Shown here in pieces: positions 8,243-15,715 of a stretch of DNA of 64,000 bases (its first letter is position 1; each line of letters begins with the position of its first letter). Position numbers and translations under genes: made by a program. The notes under the pieces were generated by a model. That model ran no database searches. It worked only from the letters and a program-made list of their open reading frames with translations, and had not been told where the DNA came from. Source of the stretch: Clostridium thermarum (GTDB taxonomy: Bacteria > Bacillota > Clostridia > Clostridiales > Clostridiaceae); assembly GCF_006351925.1 (NCBI RefSeq), contig NZ_CP040924.1, positions 490,501-554,500 on the forward strand, written 5' to 3'.

Positions 8243-8337
8243 CTTTTGTCCCCCCAATATTGTGTATAAAATATTTCGTGTATTATGTTACATTATGTCG
8301 AAAATATTGTCAATAATTTTTCAATGGTTTTCGCTAA

Positions 8338-8398
8338 GGGACAGAGGGACGTTGATTCTGTCCCTCTGCCTGGGACAGAATCAACGTCCCCTTGTCTC
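8338..8398. repeat. Dispersed palindromic repeat, copy R1 (full palindrome)
   Basis: Two 27-base arms (GGGACAGAGGGACGTTGATT...GTCCC and its near-complement) surround a 7-nt loop. This is one of twelve copies in the window. Its right end, read on the minus strand, supplies the final codons and TGA of the DUF4358 fragment. Confidence 0.85.
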
Positions 8399-8680
8399 GC
8401 CGCACAGTTTTTTGAAGGCATCTTCGATATCCTTACAGGTAATTGTATCGGAAAGGGTGTCTTGCAGCATTACCAGCATAACTGTGTCTCCGGCAGTTGC
8501 TACCCTTAACTCATCTGCGCCTACGCAAATCCATTTGGACATATTGATACCTTCGAACATTTCTTTTGCCACTGCTTTTGTATCTTTGCTATCATTTACC
8601 CGCAGTAAAACCAAGGAGTAAGCGGCTCCTCCTCTTATCATGTTCTCGGATACTACCGCTTCTTTTACTTTTGCAGCACT
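8381..8680 (-). pseudogene. DUF4358-domain protein fragment
   Basis: The minus-strand frame reads KVKEAVVSENMIRGGAAYSL then LVLLRVNDSKDT and MSKWICVGADELRVATAGDT. This aligns by eye with the intact DUF4358 lipoprotein at 50889-51386 (ASEPIIRPGAYSLVLVRV, MKWICVGVKEENIIVDNIGD). The N-terminal signal peptide and first half are missing and no good start is seen. The last five residues and stop (ETRGR) come from repeat R1, so the C-terminus is also artificial. It is a remnant of a second DUF4358 gene and not part of a working acylation operon. Confidence 0.75.
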
Positions 8681-8700
8681 GCTTAGGCCTGTATTGTAAT

Positions 8701-8871
8701 TTAGGAGGTAAGAATTTCACATAGACCTTTGCGCTGTACAACTGCATTATAAGCCCATTTCTGATGAATATCAAGTCCATCTAAAAGCCAACGGAGCTCA
8801 CGCTCGGTTAAAGGATCTAGCTTAAAATTCATCTGGACGATGATGTCGAGACCGTCTATAGATTTACGCAT
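8701..8871 (-). pseudogene. IS66-family TnpB with internal deletion
   Basis: A 56-codon frame starting MRKSIDGLDIIVQMNFKLDP matches the beginning of IS66 Orf2/TnpB. It then jumps directly to LTERELRWLLDGLDIHQK, which is the end of the same family. The central part, which normally carries the CNRRRDRIK-like and LYWEGDGF-like segments, is deleted in frame. Intact TnpB is about 115 residues. No TnpC or terminal repeats are recognisable around it. Confidence 0.75.
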
Positions 8872-9112
8872 ATCAGTACTTCCCGCAGCCAGAAAAACAT
8901 TTTAGGTATTCCTTAAATTTAACATAGAGATGATAAAACTTGAACAACTTCTAAGAAAAGTTGTTTATTAAAACCCTCTGAAATTGAAATTTCAGGGTTA
9001 GCCTTGATTTAATTTTTTCAATTAATAAAACCTTCCTCTCAATACTTTATTCTAGAGGTATTATGTCACAAGATTTTTATTGAAAAAATGTGTTGAATAT
9101 TTGACGCTTACC
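8872..9112. other. Gene-free stretch with two hairpins
   Basis: There is no gene. Two inverted repeats are visible: AACAACTT / AAGTTGTT (8943-8965) and AACCCTCTGAAAT / ATTTCAGGGTT (8972-8999), the second followed by a weak T-rich tract. They may be old terminators or transposon ends. Confidence 0.45.
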
Positions 9113-9134
9113 AGAGGGACGCTCTTTTTGTCCC
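9113..9134 (+). repeat. Dispersed palindromic repeat, copy R2 (partial)
   Basis: AGAGGGACGCTCTTTTTGTCCC, a short diverged copy. It and the following 110 bases resemble 10666-10805, so the repeat plus hairpin was duplicated as a block. Confidence 0.65.
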
Positions 9135-9202
9135 AATTGATGCTTTTATTTCCTTTTGAGTTTTCTTTTAATGGCTAATTTCAATATTACAGTAATTAAA
9201 AA

Positions 9203-9240
9203 CACCGTTGTACTATAGATGGTACAGCGGTGAAATTTTT
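9203..9240 (-). terminator. Terminator after the DUF1659 remnant
   Basis: The stem CACCGTTGTAC / GTACAGCGGTG is flanked by T's on both sides when read from either strand (TTTTTAATT on the minus strand). It is related in sequence to the hairpin at 10765-10796. Confidence 0.75.
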
Positions 9241-9247
9241 AACTTCA

Positions 9248-9360
9248 TTATTCCATGTTCAAGGTGTAAGAATCGTTATTCTCAATGGAAGATACCGGAT
9301 ACTTAAGCAGTGGCTCCATGGCTTTTGTCCCTTGAATGCAGAATTTATTGTTGTCTAAGC
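9248..9360 (-). pseudogene. DUF1659 C-terminal remnant (module copy 2)
   Basis: On the minus strand the sequence reads LDNNKFCIQGTKAMEPLLKY then PVSSIENNDSYTLNME and a stop. It aligns with the last half of the intact DUF1659 proteins (LFAVAKAIEPLLKYPVASIE, NDVYTLANA). The N-terminal half is missing. With the YvrJ fragment directly upstream it marks a third, decayed copy of the YvrJ-DUF1659-DUF2922 module. Confidence 0.75.
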
Positions 9361-9362
9361 TC

Positions 9363-9455
9363 CTATACGGCTTTATCTTCATCACTGCTGCCTATTTTTA
9401 TAGATATTACCGTGGATAGTTTACTTATTGAAGCGGATAGGATATGTAATTTGAG
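9363..9455 (-). pseudogene. YvrJ C-terminal remnant (module copy 2)
   Basis: The minus-strand frame LSASISKLSTVISIKIGSSD EDKAV then stop matches the end of the intact YvrJ-family protein at 12294-12464 (LSASINKLSTVISVKLGSKD). The membrane-spanning N-terminal half is absent. The order YvrJ then DUF1659 is the same as in copy 3. Confidence 0.75.
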
Positions 9456-9710
9456 TGTGCACAGCATGTATGGGCGACAACCTGGAGGTGAAAGTCAGCT
9501 GTGAGAGGTCGGTAATATTAATTTTCCTCCTACCCGATTTATTTTATATATTTTGTTTTTAACAGGAACATATGTTTGAAAACTTCGTAAGTGGCAATAA
9601 TATAACTATCGGCACCGATGCAGCAAATTATGAATAAAAGTTTACTTTTACTGTCTATTAATTCTTCAATATGATAAAATAACAATAAGGTATACAGAGG
9701 TGAATTGAAC
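9456..9710. other. Gene-free stretch upstream of the Rpn-family gene
   Basis: Nothing coding is convincing; a 22-codon frame (MFENFVSGNN...) at about 9571 is too short to support. A -10-like TATGATAAAAT at 9670-9680 is a likely promoter for the following gene, as the same block precedes the gene at 15053. Confidence 0.4.
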
Positions 9711-10619
9711 TTGGCAAAGATTGATATACCAATAAAACGGTTAATGCAAAGCTGTATAGAAGGCTGGATTAACCTTGTTGTGCCTGACTGTAAGAAAGAA
9801 TGGATTAAAGAAATGGATACGGACAAGGTGCCAGCAAAGAAAGAATCAAAACTAGATAAATTAATCTTAATTGATGCACCACAGGGTAGATCTATAATAA
9901 ATATAGAACCTCAAGGATATTTGGATTATAAGCTTCCTGCTAGAATGCTGAGATATAGAGCGGATATTTGGGAGTATACCATTGAGAAGGGAATTGGGAC
10001 TCCTTCAATTGAGCAGATTGTAGTCTATTTTTATAGCAATCACGATAATAAGCAGTATTCATTAAAAGATGCAAGTCATGGGGAAGAAACTTTAAATTAT
10101 AAGTTTAAAACAATAAAAGTATGGGAAATGAATAAAGAGAATGTAATTGAAAGAAAACTGACAGGGCTATACCCACTTATTCCATTAATGGAAAAGAGCC
10201 AGACAGAGAGTGACGAGAGAATTATTCAAATTACTATGGCCACAATTGACACTGTTACTGATGAAGCTCTTCATGCTGATTTATTATCAGTTATGTCTAT
10301 TTTAGCAGCTGAAAAGTTTTCAAGTGATTTGATAAAGAAATATATAGGAAGGAGCATGCTTATGAACTCTCCAATTTATAATGAATGGGTAGAGGAAGAA
10401 AGAAAAGAAGCAGCAAAGAAAGCAGCATTAGATTCGGCTAAAAAGTACATTGTAGATTTATTGGCAGCAAAGTTTGATTTTGTTCCAAAACTTATTAGAG
10501 AAGGAATCCAAAGCTTGGATGATATTGAAGTACTTGATGAACTTCATAAGAAGATAATAAAAATAAATAGCTTGGAAGAGTTTAAGGAGTTATTAAAAAA
10601 AGCTAAAAGTGTTGAATGA
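9711..10619 (+). CDS. Rpn-type PD-(D/E)XK nuclease / putative transposase-associated protein
   Basis: The start is the TTG at 9711 (AGAGG ten bases upstream; relatives begin MAKxDIPxKRLMQ). The 302-residue protein has the clostridial Rpn-family signature: IDIPIKRLMQ, LDKLILIDAP, then EPQGYLDYKLPARMLRYRAD, WEYTIEKGIGTPSIEQIVVY and LTGLYPLIPLM. The region from residue 45 to 130 is the PD-(D/E)XK nuclease fold (Asp/Glu followed by QGYxDYxLP). C-terminal 90 residues are Lys/Glu-rich helices (EERKEAAKKAALDSAKKYIV). Rpn proteins promote RecA-independent recombination and occur in many paralogues. It stands alone with repeat R3 47 bp after the stop; a fragment that may be a relative lies at 13869-14090. 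Confidence 0.75.
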   Translation: MAKIDIPIKRLMQSCIEGWINLVVPDCKKEWIKEMDTDKVPAKKESKLDKLILIDAPQGRSIINIEPQGYLDYKLPARMLRYRADIWEYTIEKGIGTPSIEQIVVYFYSNHDNKQYSLKDASHGEETLNYKFKTIKVWEMNKENVIERKLTGLYPLIPLMEKSQTESDERIIQITMATIDTVTDEALHADLLSVMSILAAEKFSSDLIKKYIGRSMLMNSPIYNEWVEEERKEAAKKAALDSAKKYIVDLLAAKFDFVPKLIREGIQSLDDIEVLDELHKKIIKINSLEEFKELLKKAKSVE

Positions 10620-10665
10620 TAGGTATTCAACTATTGAAAGTTTATTTTACTTATTCAAACACAGA

Positions 10666-10693
10666 GGGGACAGAGGGACGTTGTTTTTGTCCC
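10666..10693 (+). repeat. Dispersed palindromic repeat, copy R3
   Basis: GGGGACAGAGGGACGTTGTT then TTTGTCCC. The single-arm form lies 3' of the Rpn-family gene. Confidence 0.8.
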
Positions 10694-10764
10694 ATAAGTA
10701 CTTGAGCTTCTTCAATTTTTAAACATTGTTTCAATAGGTAGTCTCAATATTATACCAATGAAAA

Positions 10765-10803
10765 GCGCCGTTGTATCATAGATAATACATCGGTGCAGTT
10801 TTT
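10765..10803 (-). terminator. Terminator of the 101-residue protein gene
   Basis: The stem GCGCCGTTGTAT / ATACATCGGTGC (one mismatch) has T's on either side according to strand. It directly follows the minus-strand gene that ends at 10805. Confidence 0.8.
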
Positions 10804-10804
10804 A

Positions 10805-11110
10805 TTATCCCATTTTTATTCCGATTTCTTTAAGCCTCTTAAGCATTTCTATATCTTGAAGGGTGATTCCTGCTTCCTTTATCTGCAATAGTAATTTCAA
10901 ATCCTCATGATTTAAGCCTAGGGCATTTAGGGCTTTAGCGATTTCATAGTATTCAGCTGCATCTTTTTGCGTAAAGCCTTCTGGGAAGATGTTTTTGTCC
11001 GCAATTACTTTCACAACTTCGCCATCAACATTAAACCTTTTTACAAATTCTTCGCTGGTAAGTCCTGAGTCTTCTCTGACATCTCTGATTCTTTCTTCAA
11101 TGGTTTTCAT
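10805..11110 (-). CDS. Small hypothetical helical protein
   Basis: A 101-residue, highly charged, predominantly helical protein. The N-terminal part (MKTIEERIRDVREDSGLTSE) and the repeated leucine pattern KALNALGLNHEDLKLLLQI / ALITLQDIEMLKRLKEIGI-type helices look like an HTH or coiled-coil module, without a family I recognise. It has a good ribosome-binding site (GGGAGGTTATCATT) and its own terminator, so it is probably expressed as a single gene. Nothing in it indicates an enzyme, membrane segment or signal peptide. It lies between the Rpn-family gene and a DnaD-like tail fragment in the accessory region. Confidence 0.6.
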   Translation of the reverse strand: MKTIEERIRDVREDSGLTSEEFVKRFNVDGEVVKVIADKNIFPEGFTQKDAAEYYEIAKALNALGLNHEDLKLLLQIKEAGITLQDIEMLKRLKEIGIKMG

Positions 11111-11228
11111 AATGATAACCTCCCTTAATTTGATTATAACAGTAATTTCTAAAATGAAAATAGGTGTTTTCGTAAAGAAGATTTATAATCCTAGGATTTT
11201 ATCAACCTGCTGAGAAAACCCCACATAA

Positions 11229-11680
11229 TTGGAGGAGTATGAGAAGTTAACGGGCTGTATCGGTGAATTGAACCTTCATGCAGTAAAAATAGTAGTATGT
11301 CAGCACGGCTATGATAATGTCAAAAAGGCAATAAATAAAGCCTTAGAAAAGGGAAAATTTAGTATGGCTTATATCAACGGAATACTTACAACCTGGCCAA
11401 GGGAAGGTTATCCCAAGGGATGTGAAGAGAGGTGATCTGCAAGCTCTTTCAAGAATCCTGCAGAGGGTAAGGCCAAATACGTAGACTTTAAGCCCAAGGA
11501 ACCAATCGGCCTTCATGATAGTGAATACCTAGACCTTCAGGAAGAATTCCTATAGGTGTGAAAACTGAAGGGATACCGCCGTGACTTACTAGTGGAAAGG
11601 CTGCTGCGGTTTGAGGAGGAAAGGGACCTCGCTTATAGGGTGTATTATGAAAAGATGCCTTTGATAGTGGATGCCAGATA
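11229..11680 (+). pseudogene. DnaD-like replisome protein, orphan C-terminal (DnaB_2-like) part
   Basis: From the TTG at 11229 the frame reads EEYEKLTGCIGELNLHAVKI, then GYDNVKKAINKALEKGKFSM and AYINGILTTWPREGYPK. This is the helical DnaB_2/DnaD C-terminal pattern with its YINGIL-W signature. It has no N-terminal winged helix. After the stop at 11435, further pieces such as GKAKYVDFKPKEPIGL appear in shifted frames with several stops up to about 11680. It could be the lost tail of the DnaD-like gene whose N-terminal fragment lies at 12680-12922. Dead remnant. Confidence 0.65.
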
Positions 11681-11691
11681 AGTAAGCAAAA

Positions 11692-11711
11692 AGGCACCGA
11701 AAATTCGGTGC
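11692..11711 (-). terminator. Terminator of module copy 3
   Basis: GGCACCGA / TCGGTGCC stem, followed on the minus strand by TTTTTGCTTAC; nearly identical to the hairpin at 4491-4510. Confidence 0.85.
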
Positions 11712-11719
11712 CCTCATGC

Positions 11720-11938
11720 TTATACTAAATCCCACTTAGTAACCTGTCTTTGTACAAGCTGTGCTGAATATTTAGTTTTGTAATCGCCGCCGGGGGAGAA
11801 GAATATGTTCTGAGCTAAAATAGCATCCATAAGGGCGCTAACTTCAGCCTGTGTAACGTCCGGTCTGAGGTTGCCAAGAGTTAGGTTAACTTTGTCTCCA
11901 ACTTCATTAACAAAGGTCATTTGAACTGAATACTCCAT
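11720..11938 (-). CDS. DUF2922 family small protein (copy 3)
   Basis: A 72-residue DUF2922 protein, MEYSVQMTFVNEVGDKVNLT, with TQAEVSALMDAILAQNIFF and SPGGDYKTKYSAQ. It differs from copy 1 (4517-4735) at only about ten positions. It is last in the operon yvrJ-DUF1659-DUF2922 and is followed by the shared terminator. The ribosome-binding site is AGGAGGTTTTTAA. Function unknown; no signal or membrane segment. Intact reading frame and intact neighbours suggest that this is the complete working copy of the module. Confidence 0.85.
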   Translation of the reverse strand: MEYSVQMTFVNEVGDKVNLTLGNLRPDVTQAEVSALMDAILAQNIFFSPGGDYKTKYSAQLVQRQVTKWDLV

Positions 11939-11976
11939 TTAAAAACCTCCTTTCATAAAATTTTGTTCACTTGATC

Positions 11977-12201
11977 TTAAGCATTGGCCAAGGTGTAGAC
12001 ATCGTTCTTCTCGATGGAAGCTATCGGACGCTTTAAAAGTGGCTCGATAGCTTTTGCTACTGCAAATAGGTTCTCATCTGCAGCAGTTACTTTGATTTTT
12101 GAAAGGTTCAGAGTCTTTTTAACTTCGTCACCTTTTTCATTAACCCCGGTAACCAATATTAAGCCAAGCTTCGTGGAATCCTTAGTGGTTAATACTGCCA
12201 T
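11977..12201 (-). CDS. DUF1659 family small protein (copy 3)
   Basis: The start is the ATG at 12201 (GGAAAGGAGGAATGAAA upstream), giving 74 residues, the same length as copy 1. It begins MAVLTTKDSTKLGLILVTGV and ends NDVYTLANA. The intact copy lies between the yvrJ-like gene and the DUF2922 gene. Role unknown. It is nearly the same protein as 4773-4997, with changes such as IV to LI and AA to TA that look like drift under constraint. Confidence 0.85.
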   Translation of the reverse strand: MAVLTTKDSTKLGLILVTGVNEKGDEVKKTLNLSKIKVTAADENLFAVAKAIEPLLKRPIASIEKNDVYTLANA

Positions 12202-12293
12202 TTTCATTCCTCCTTTCCTTGTGTTTACGAGTAATGAATATACATGAAAAAGGATATTTGCCCCTTGCATGTAAAAATTTTTTTCCGAACCAC

Positions 12294-12464
12294 CTATGCC
12301 CCCTTATCTTCATCCTTGCTGCCTAGTTTTACGGATATGACCGTGGACAGCTTGTTTATAGATGCGGATAGGTTATCCAGCTTGCCTTCTATCCTGATCA
12401 GCAGGTAGCCTGCTACCACAATAGGAAACCCGGTGTTGGCCACCCCCTTTAAAAAATCGTCCAT
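12294..12464 (-). CDS. YvrJ family small membrane protein
   Basis: A 56-residue protein too short for most ORF cut-offs. It reads MDDFLKGVANTGFPIVVAGY then LLIRIEGKLDNLSASINKLS and ends GSKDEDKGA. Residues 5-25 form one membrane segment followed by an amphipathic helix, the typical YvrJ layout. The start has a perfect ribosome-binding site (AAGGAGGTGAAGTC). It is the first gene of the three-gene operon with DUF1659 and DUF2922. A C-terminal remnant of a second copy lies at 9363-9455. Function unknown. Confidence 0.85.
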   Translation of the reverse strand: MDDFLKGVANTGFPIVVAGYLLIRIEGKLDNLSASINKLSTVISVKLGSKDEDKGA

Positions 12465-12679
12465 GACTTCACCTCCTTAATTGAGTTTGTATAGCAATTA
12501 TTATGCCGGTGGAGGAAAAATTGCCCCGGATGGATGAAAAATCTTTTGAAAAAATCGAACAGAAGTGCTAATATATGAATATTTTGCAAACATTACACTG
12601 TTTTTAGGTAATTTCTTATCCAACTGTATATTAATTATCTAAGAAAATAATTTTAAGGTTTAAAAAGGAGGAAATAGCA

Positions 12680-12922
12680 ATAGCAAATTTTAAGCAAATT
12701 GATATGAGGTTTTGGCAAAAAGATTTTGTTGTGGAGCTTACACCGGAGGAGAGATATTTTTACATGTACCTAATCACTAATACCATGACCACCCTTTGCG
12801 GCATATACAAGTTTAATCTAAAGTTGGCAGGGCTGGAGACCGGCTTAGTTCCTGAGGTTATAGAGACACATCTCAAGAGGAGACAGAGGGACGTTGCTTC
12901 TGTCCCGTTGGATAATGTTTAA
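12680..12922 (+). pseudogene. DnaD-like replisome organizer, N-terminal fragment ended by a repeat
   Basis: A near copy of the start of the gene at 5211: ANFKQIDMRFWQKDFVVELT, then PEERYFYMYLITNTMTTLCG. The normal ATG has become ATA at 12680-12682 behind an intact AAGGAGGAAATAGCA ribosome-binding site. The next in-frame ATG (12704) lacks a site. After 68 residues the frame runs into repeat R4 and ends RRQRDVASVPLDNV, residues encoded by the repeat. Both start loss and truncation make it a pseudogene. Confidence 0.85.
12880..12906 (+). repeat. Dispersed palindromic repeat, copy R4
   Basis: GAGACAGAGGGACGTTGCTT then CTGTCCC; it cuts the DnaD-like fragment and provides its last codons. Confidence 0.85.
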
Positions 12923-13007
12923 TTAACAGTATAGAGCAAACAATCCACACAAATATATGGAGACCCATATAAAGTGTGGATTATTTTTGCATTTATACAC
13001 TATATTT

Positions 13008-13571
13008 TTAGTAGTAGGAGAATCTAATTTCGGAGTTATAGATTCGTTCAAATAATTTATGTTCTTCTACTATTTTTTTTCTGGTTATAAAAATCTCAGT
13101 GAAAAATTCCCACAAGAAAACCCAGCCACCGATAAAGATGCCTTCGTGGAGTACGTTGAGAAGTACATTTTGATCCTCTTTGAAGAAGAAGTAGCCTACT
13201 GTTAAGAAGAGCAGAGAAAGAACCAGGTACATACCTATCTTTCTATATAGGTTTGACAGGGATATGTTAAGACGTTCCAGAGCATAGGAGTAATAGTTTT
13301 GATAGGCCGATTTTAAAGCCGCTTCTTTTGCTTCATCTTTTTTAGACTGTGGTAAATAAAGTACAATTGTGGTTTTGTATTTAAGTGGGATATCCTCTGA
13401 GGAGTTGACTATAAAGTCATTAAATTCGTCCTCTATATCTCTTTTCTTGAAAGGTGAGGGATCCCAGTCATCATACACGTCCTCGTAATTGTCCAAGGAT
13501 ACTTCTATACAATAAGAGTTACTCGCTTTATCAAAATTGTAAATGTCCTTAAAATAGCTTTTTTTCTTCAT
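13008..13571 (-). CDS. Hypothetical membrane protein with two transmembrane helices
   Basis: A 187-residue protein. Residues 1-105 are soluble and acidic (YEDVYDDWDPSPFKKRDIED), and include a Lys/Ala-rich helix (SKKDEAKEAALKSAYQNYYS). Two hydrophobic segments follow (about 113-130, MYLVLSLLFLTVGYFFF; about 142-160, EGIFIGGWVFLWEFFTEIFI) with a short charged C-terminal tail. No family recognised. The start ATG at 13571 follows ATAGGTGATGTT on the minus strand. It is flanked by repeats R4 and R5 and by pseudogenes. Intact frame and normal codon use suggest a real gene. Confidence 0.65.
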   Translation of the reverse strand: MKKKSYFKDIYNFDKASNSYCIEVSLDNYEDVYDDWDPSPFKKRDIEDEFNDFIVNSSEDIPLKYKTTIVLYLPQSKKDEAKEAALKSAYQNYYSYALERLNISLSNLYRKIGMYLVLSLLFLTVGYFFFKEDQNVLLNVLHEGIFIGGWVFLWEFFTEIFITRKKIVEEHKLFERIYNSEIRFSYY

Positions 13572-13868
13572 AACATCACCTATAATATTTTATGCAATTG
13601 CTTGTTTATAAATACGTTGAAAACATACTGGAGGACTTAGGCAGGAACTCTATATAAAGAATACTATTATTCACATAAAAAGGCAAGCCTTTGGGACAGA
13701 GGGACGTTGATTTAGTAAAATAGTAAATTAATCGATGAACTAGTGTGGCAAGTTTGCTACACTTTGATTATTTGAAAGAGTACTTTAATAAGTCAGAATA
13801 AATGTTTGAACTACACCTGTTCTGTAAATAATACTAATGTCAAAGTTAGTATAGAAAGGCGTGTAGTT
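13572..13868. other. Gene-free stretch with repeat R5
   Basis: No coding frame of interest. Apart from repeat R5, the short palindromic motif CTAATGTCAAAGTTAGTATAG (13829-13849) lies in front of the next remnant. Confidence 0.35.
13693..13713 (+). repeat. Dispersed palindromic repeat, copy R5 (partial)
   Basis: GGGACAGAGGGACGTTGATT T, only the left arm; the right arm is missing. Confidence 0.7.
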
Positions 13869-14090
13869 ATGGATTATAATAAAGTTCAAGATAGCATCAA
13901 TAGATGGCGGGTCTGTGCAGTATAATATAAAAGCCTTTTACATGCATCAATTAGATGGAGATGAAGCATATAATTATTTGTATGAAAAAGTAAGTGAAGG
14001 CAAACAAGAAGGTAAAGCAGAACTCCTAATTAAACAGTTGATCAAAAGTTTAAGGGATTGCCTAAGGAAGTAAAAGAAGCCATCTAAGTC
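13869..14090 (+). pseudogene. Possible Rpn-family remnant, frameshifted
   Basis: A short ATG frame (13869) ends after 18 codons. In the next frame a helical stretch reads AFYMHQLDGDEAYNYLYEKV then SEGKQEGKAELLIKQL, and after another shift KFKGLPKEVKEAI and a stop. The GKQEGKAELLIKQL...LPKEVKEAI tail is common in Rpn/PD-(D/E)XK nuclease-type proteins. No catalytic part is present. The assignment is weak, based on tail pattern and a related full gene at 9711-10619. Confidence 0.4.
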
Positions 14091-14092
14091 TA

Positions 14093-14943
14093 TTGAGAAG
14101 TGTAAACAAGAAACTGCACAAGGTTATATTAGCTTCCGTTGCGGCTGTGTTTTTAATCCTATTTGCAATCAACTATATAGTTTCTCCGCTGGCAAGCAGC
14201 TTCTATTATAACCCAACTCAAAAGACTGTGGACAAATACCACAAAGACCTATATTTTGACTAAAGAGTTATTACAGAGCTTAATTTACCTGTTAACTTTA
14301 TGGAGTTTTTGAATATACAATCAGCACATGCCGATAATACCGTTATAGATTCCGGAAATAAAGAAATGCTTGATTATATCAAGGAATTAAATCCCCTTTC
14401 CTATGTGTCTGTCTACGTAATGCTTCAAGAGGATATAAGGGTGAAGGATCTGGATGAACTGAGAGAAAACTATGATGATAAGCTGACCTTTAAGTGGGCT
14501 GCAGTGCTCACTGTGCCAAAAGGTACAAGAGGGGAGTATTTGACAGGCTTTAATCCCAATCCCTATGATGGAACTGCTGCTTTAGACAGTGTAGATAAGG
14601 ATAAATATCCATATTTGCAGCTAGCGCACTATAAGCGGGACAAAATTGATGAGGGGACCTTTGATGGCTCCTTTGAGGAAGGCTATACCAAGCATTTTAT
14701 GTCCCTCCTAAAATATGTGAATGATAGGCAAAAGGCAGTGCAGCCTTGGATAACAGTGAAATTAAATCGGAGTACTATAGGAAGGCACTTAACTATGTTG
14801 AAAGTAACGGAATAAATATCTATGGAGTCTTGGTTCATGGAGAGGCCAGAGAACTTTTACAATTTCTAAATAATAAAAATATAAAAACCATAGAAATAAA
14901 TGGGGTGCTTCCTTCTAAGTATATAAACCTTCTAAGTATATAA
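14093..14943 (+). pseudogene. Anti-sigma factor of the Sigma_reg type, broken
   Basis: From about 14093 the frame reads LRSVNKKLHKVILASVAAVF then LILFAINYIVSPLASSFYYN, a single membrane segment. A TAA at 14261-14263 interrupts it. The same frame continues with ITELNLPVNFMEFLNIQSAH and a 130-residue extracellular domain, then shifts frame near 14745-14760 into NSEIKSEYYRKALNYVESNG, IYGVLVHGEARELLQFL and a stop at 14943. This resembles the membrane-anchored anti-sigma regulators with a C-terminal Sigma_reg domain. The N-terminal cytoplasmic sigma-binding part and any sigma gene are missing. Three defects (lost 5' end, nonsense, frameshift) show that it is not functional. Confidence 0.65.
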
Positions 14944-15052
14944 ATTAGTGTCAAAAATTCATTTGCAATGTTTCAATCCCACCTTTATATGATAAAATAA
15001 CTATATTGCTAATCTTAGTGTTCAGTATGAGTTATATAAGGAGGTGGGGACT

Positions 15053-15526
15053 ATGGCAGCTACTCCAGATTCAACTTTGTTGTTTCTTACTATAGACAGA
15101 AAAGCTATTGAAACTTCAAACATAAAGGACATGGAGGATACTATAAAATATTTTATAAAAAATGGTGTTAAAAATTATAAGAATAAGCTGGTTATTCAGG
15201 TAGACGGATATGATGATGATCCTAGGGAGATATTTGAAATTCCGGCAGTTAAGGCTTACTACACAAAGGTCTTTGCAAAGTTTCCGCACCTTTTGTATTT
15301 TCTAAGTCCTTATCAAAACAGTGATGCCTGGGTATTATGCTGTCTATGTGACAGCTATCAGATTACCAACAAGGCCGGAGCTCAGGATATGAATTTGAAG
15401 ATGAAATTTGATGATAGCCTGATAAATTATCTTATAGATAGAACTGTATTTTTTATGAGAAATATTGGTGAGACTGCTAGGACCATATTGGCAATGAGGG
15501 TTCGCTATGCAGGTATGATGCTATAA
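15053..15526 (+). CDS. Hypothetical cytoplasmic protein
   Basis: A 157-residue protein from the ATG at 15053; AAGGAGGT (15038-15045) excludes the upstream GTG at 15044. It is soluble with mixed alpha/beta pattern. Features are TLLFLTIDRKAIETSNIKDM, a VIQVDGYDDDPREIFEIP strand-loop, FPHLLYFLSPYQNSDAWVLC and a C-terminal helix FFMRNIGETARTILAMRVRY. I do not recognise the family. A -10-like TATGATAAAAT lies about 65 bp upstream (14986-14997), and a strong terminator follows at 15559. It marks the right edge of the decaying region. Confidence 0.65.
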   Translation: MAATPDSTLLFLTIDRKAIETSNIKDMEDTIKYFIKNGVKNYKNKLVIQVDGYDDDPREIFEIPAVKAYYTKVFAKFPHLLYFLSPYQNSDAWVLCCLCDSYQITNKAGAQDMNLKMKFDDSLINYLIDRTVFFMRNIGETARTILAMRVRYAGMML

Positions 15527-15558
15527 TTTTTAGAACACAAGAAATAATAAAATTAATA

Positions 15559-15618
15559 ACAAAACTATCCCCATCCGGTACTCAAAAGGTGCCGGGCTTG
15601 TGGATAGTTTTGTTTTTT
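15559..15618. terminator. Strong terminator before the sugar locus
   Basis: The stem ACAAAACTATCC / GGATAGTTTTGT has an inner arm (CCGGTACT...AGGTGCCGG) followed by TTTTTT. It separates the accessory region from the Gfo/Idh-GH65-GH36 operon. Confidence 0.88.
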
Positions 15619-15683
15619 GTGCCGCAATTATAACAATAAAAAGGTTTACTATCAAATAGAAAAGTGATATCATCAAATTGATA

Positions 15684-15693
15684 AAACGTTTTT
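15684..15693. promoter_or_regulatory. LacI-type operator candidate in front of the GH65 operon
   Basis: The perfect palindrome AAAACGTTTT, about 23 bp before the Gfo/Idh start codon, is identical in core to two sites in front of the ABC operon beside the LacI-family gene. Probable repressor site for the same regulator. Confidence 0.6.
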
Positions 15694-15715
15694 TTAAAAA
15701 GAAAGGGCGATTGCG

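Noticed and set aside
6737-8257. TTG start at 8257 for the flavoprotein
   Set aside because: The codons TTG GGG GGA are the ribosome-binding site; the signal peptide begins properly at the ATG at 8242.
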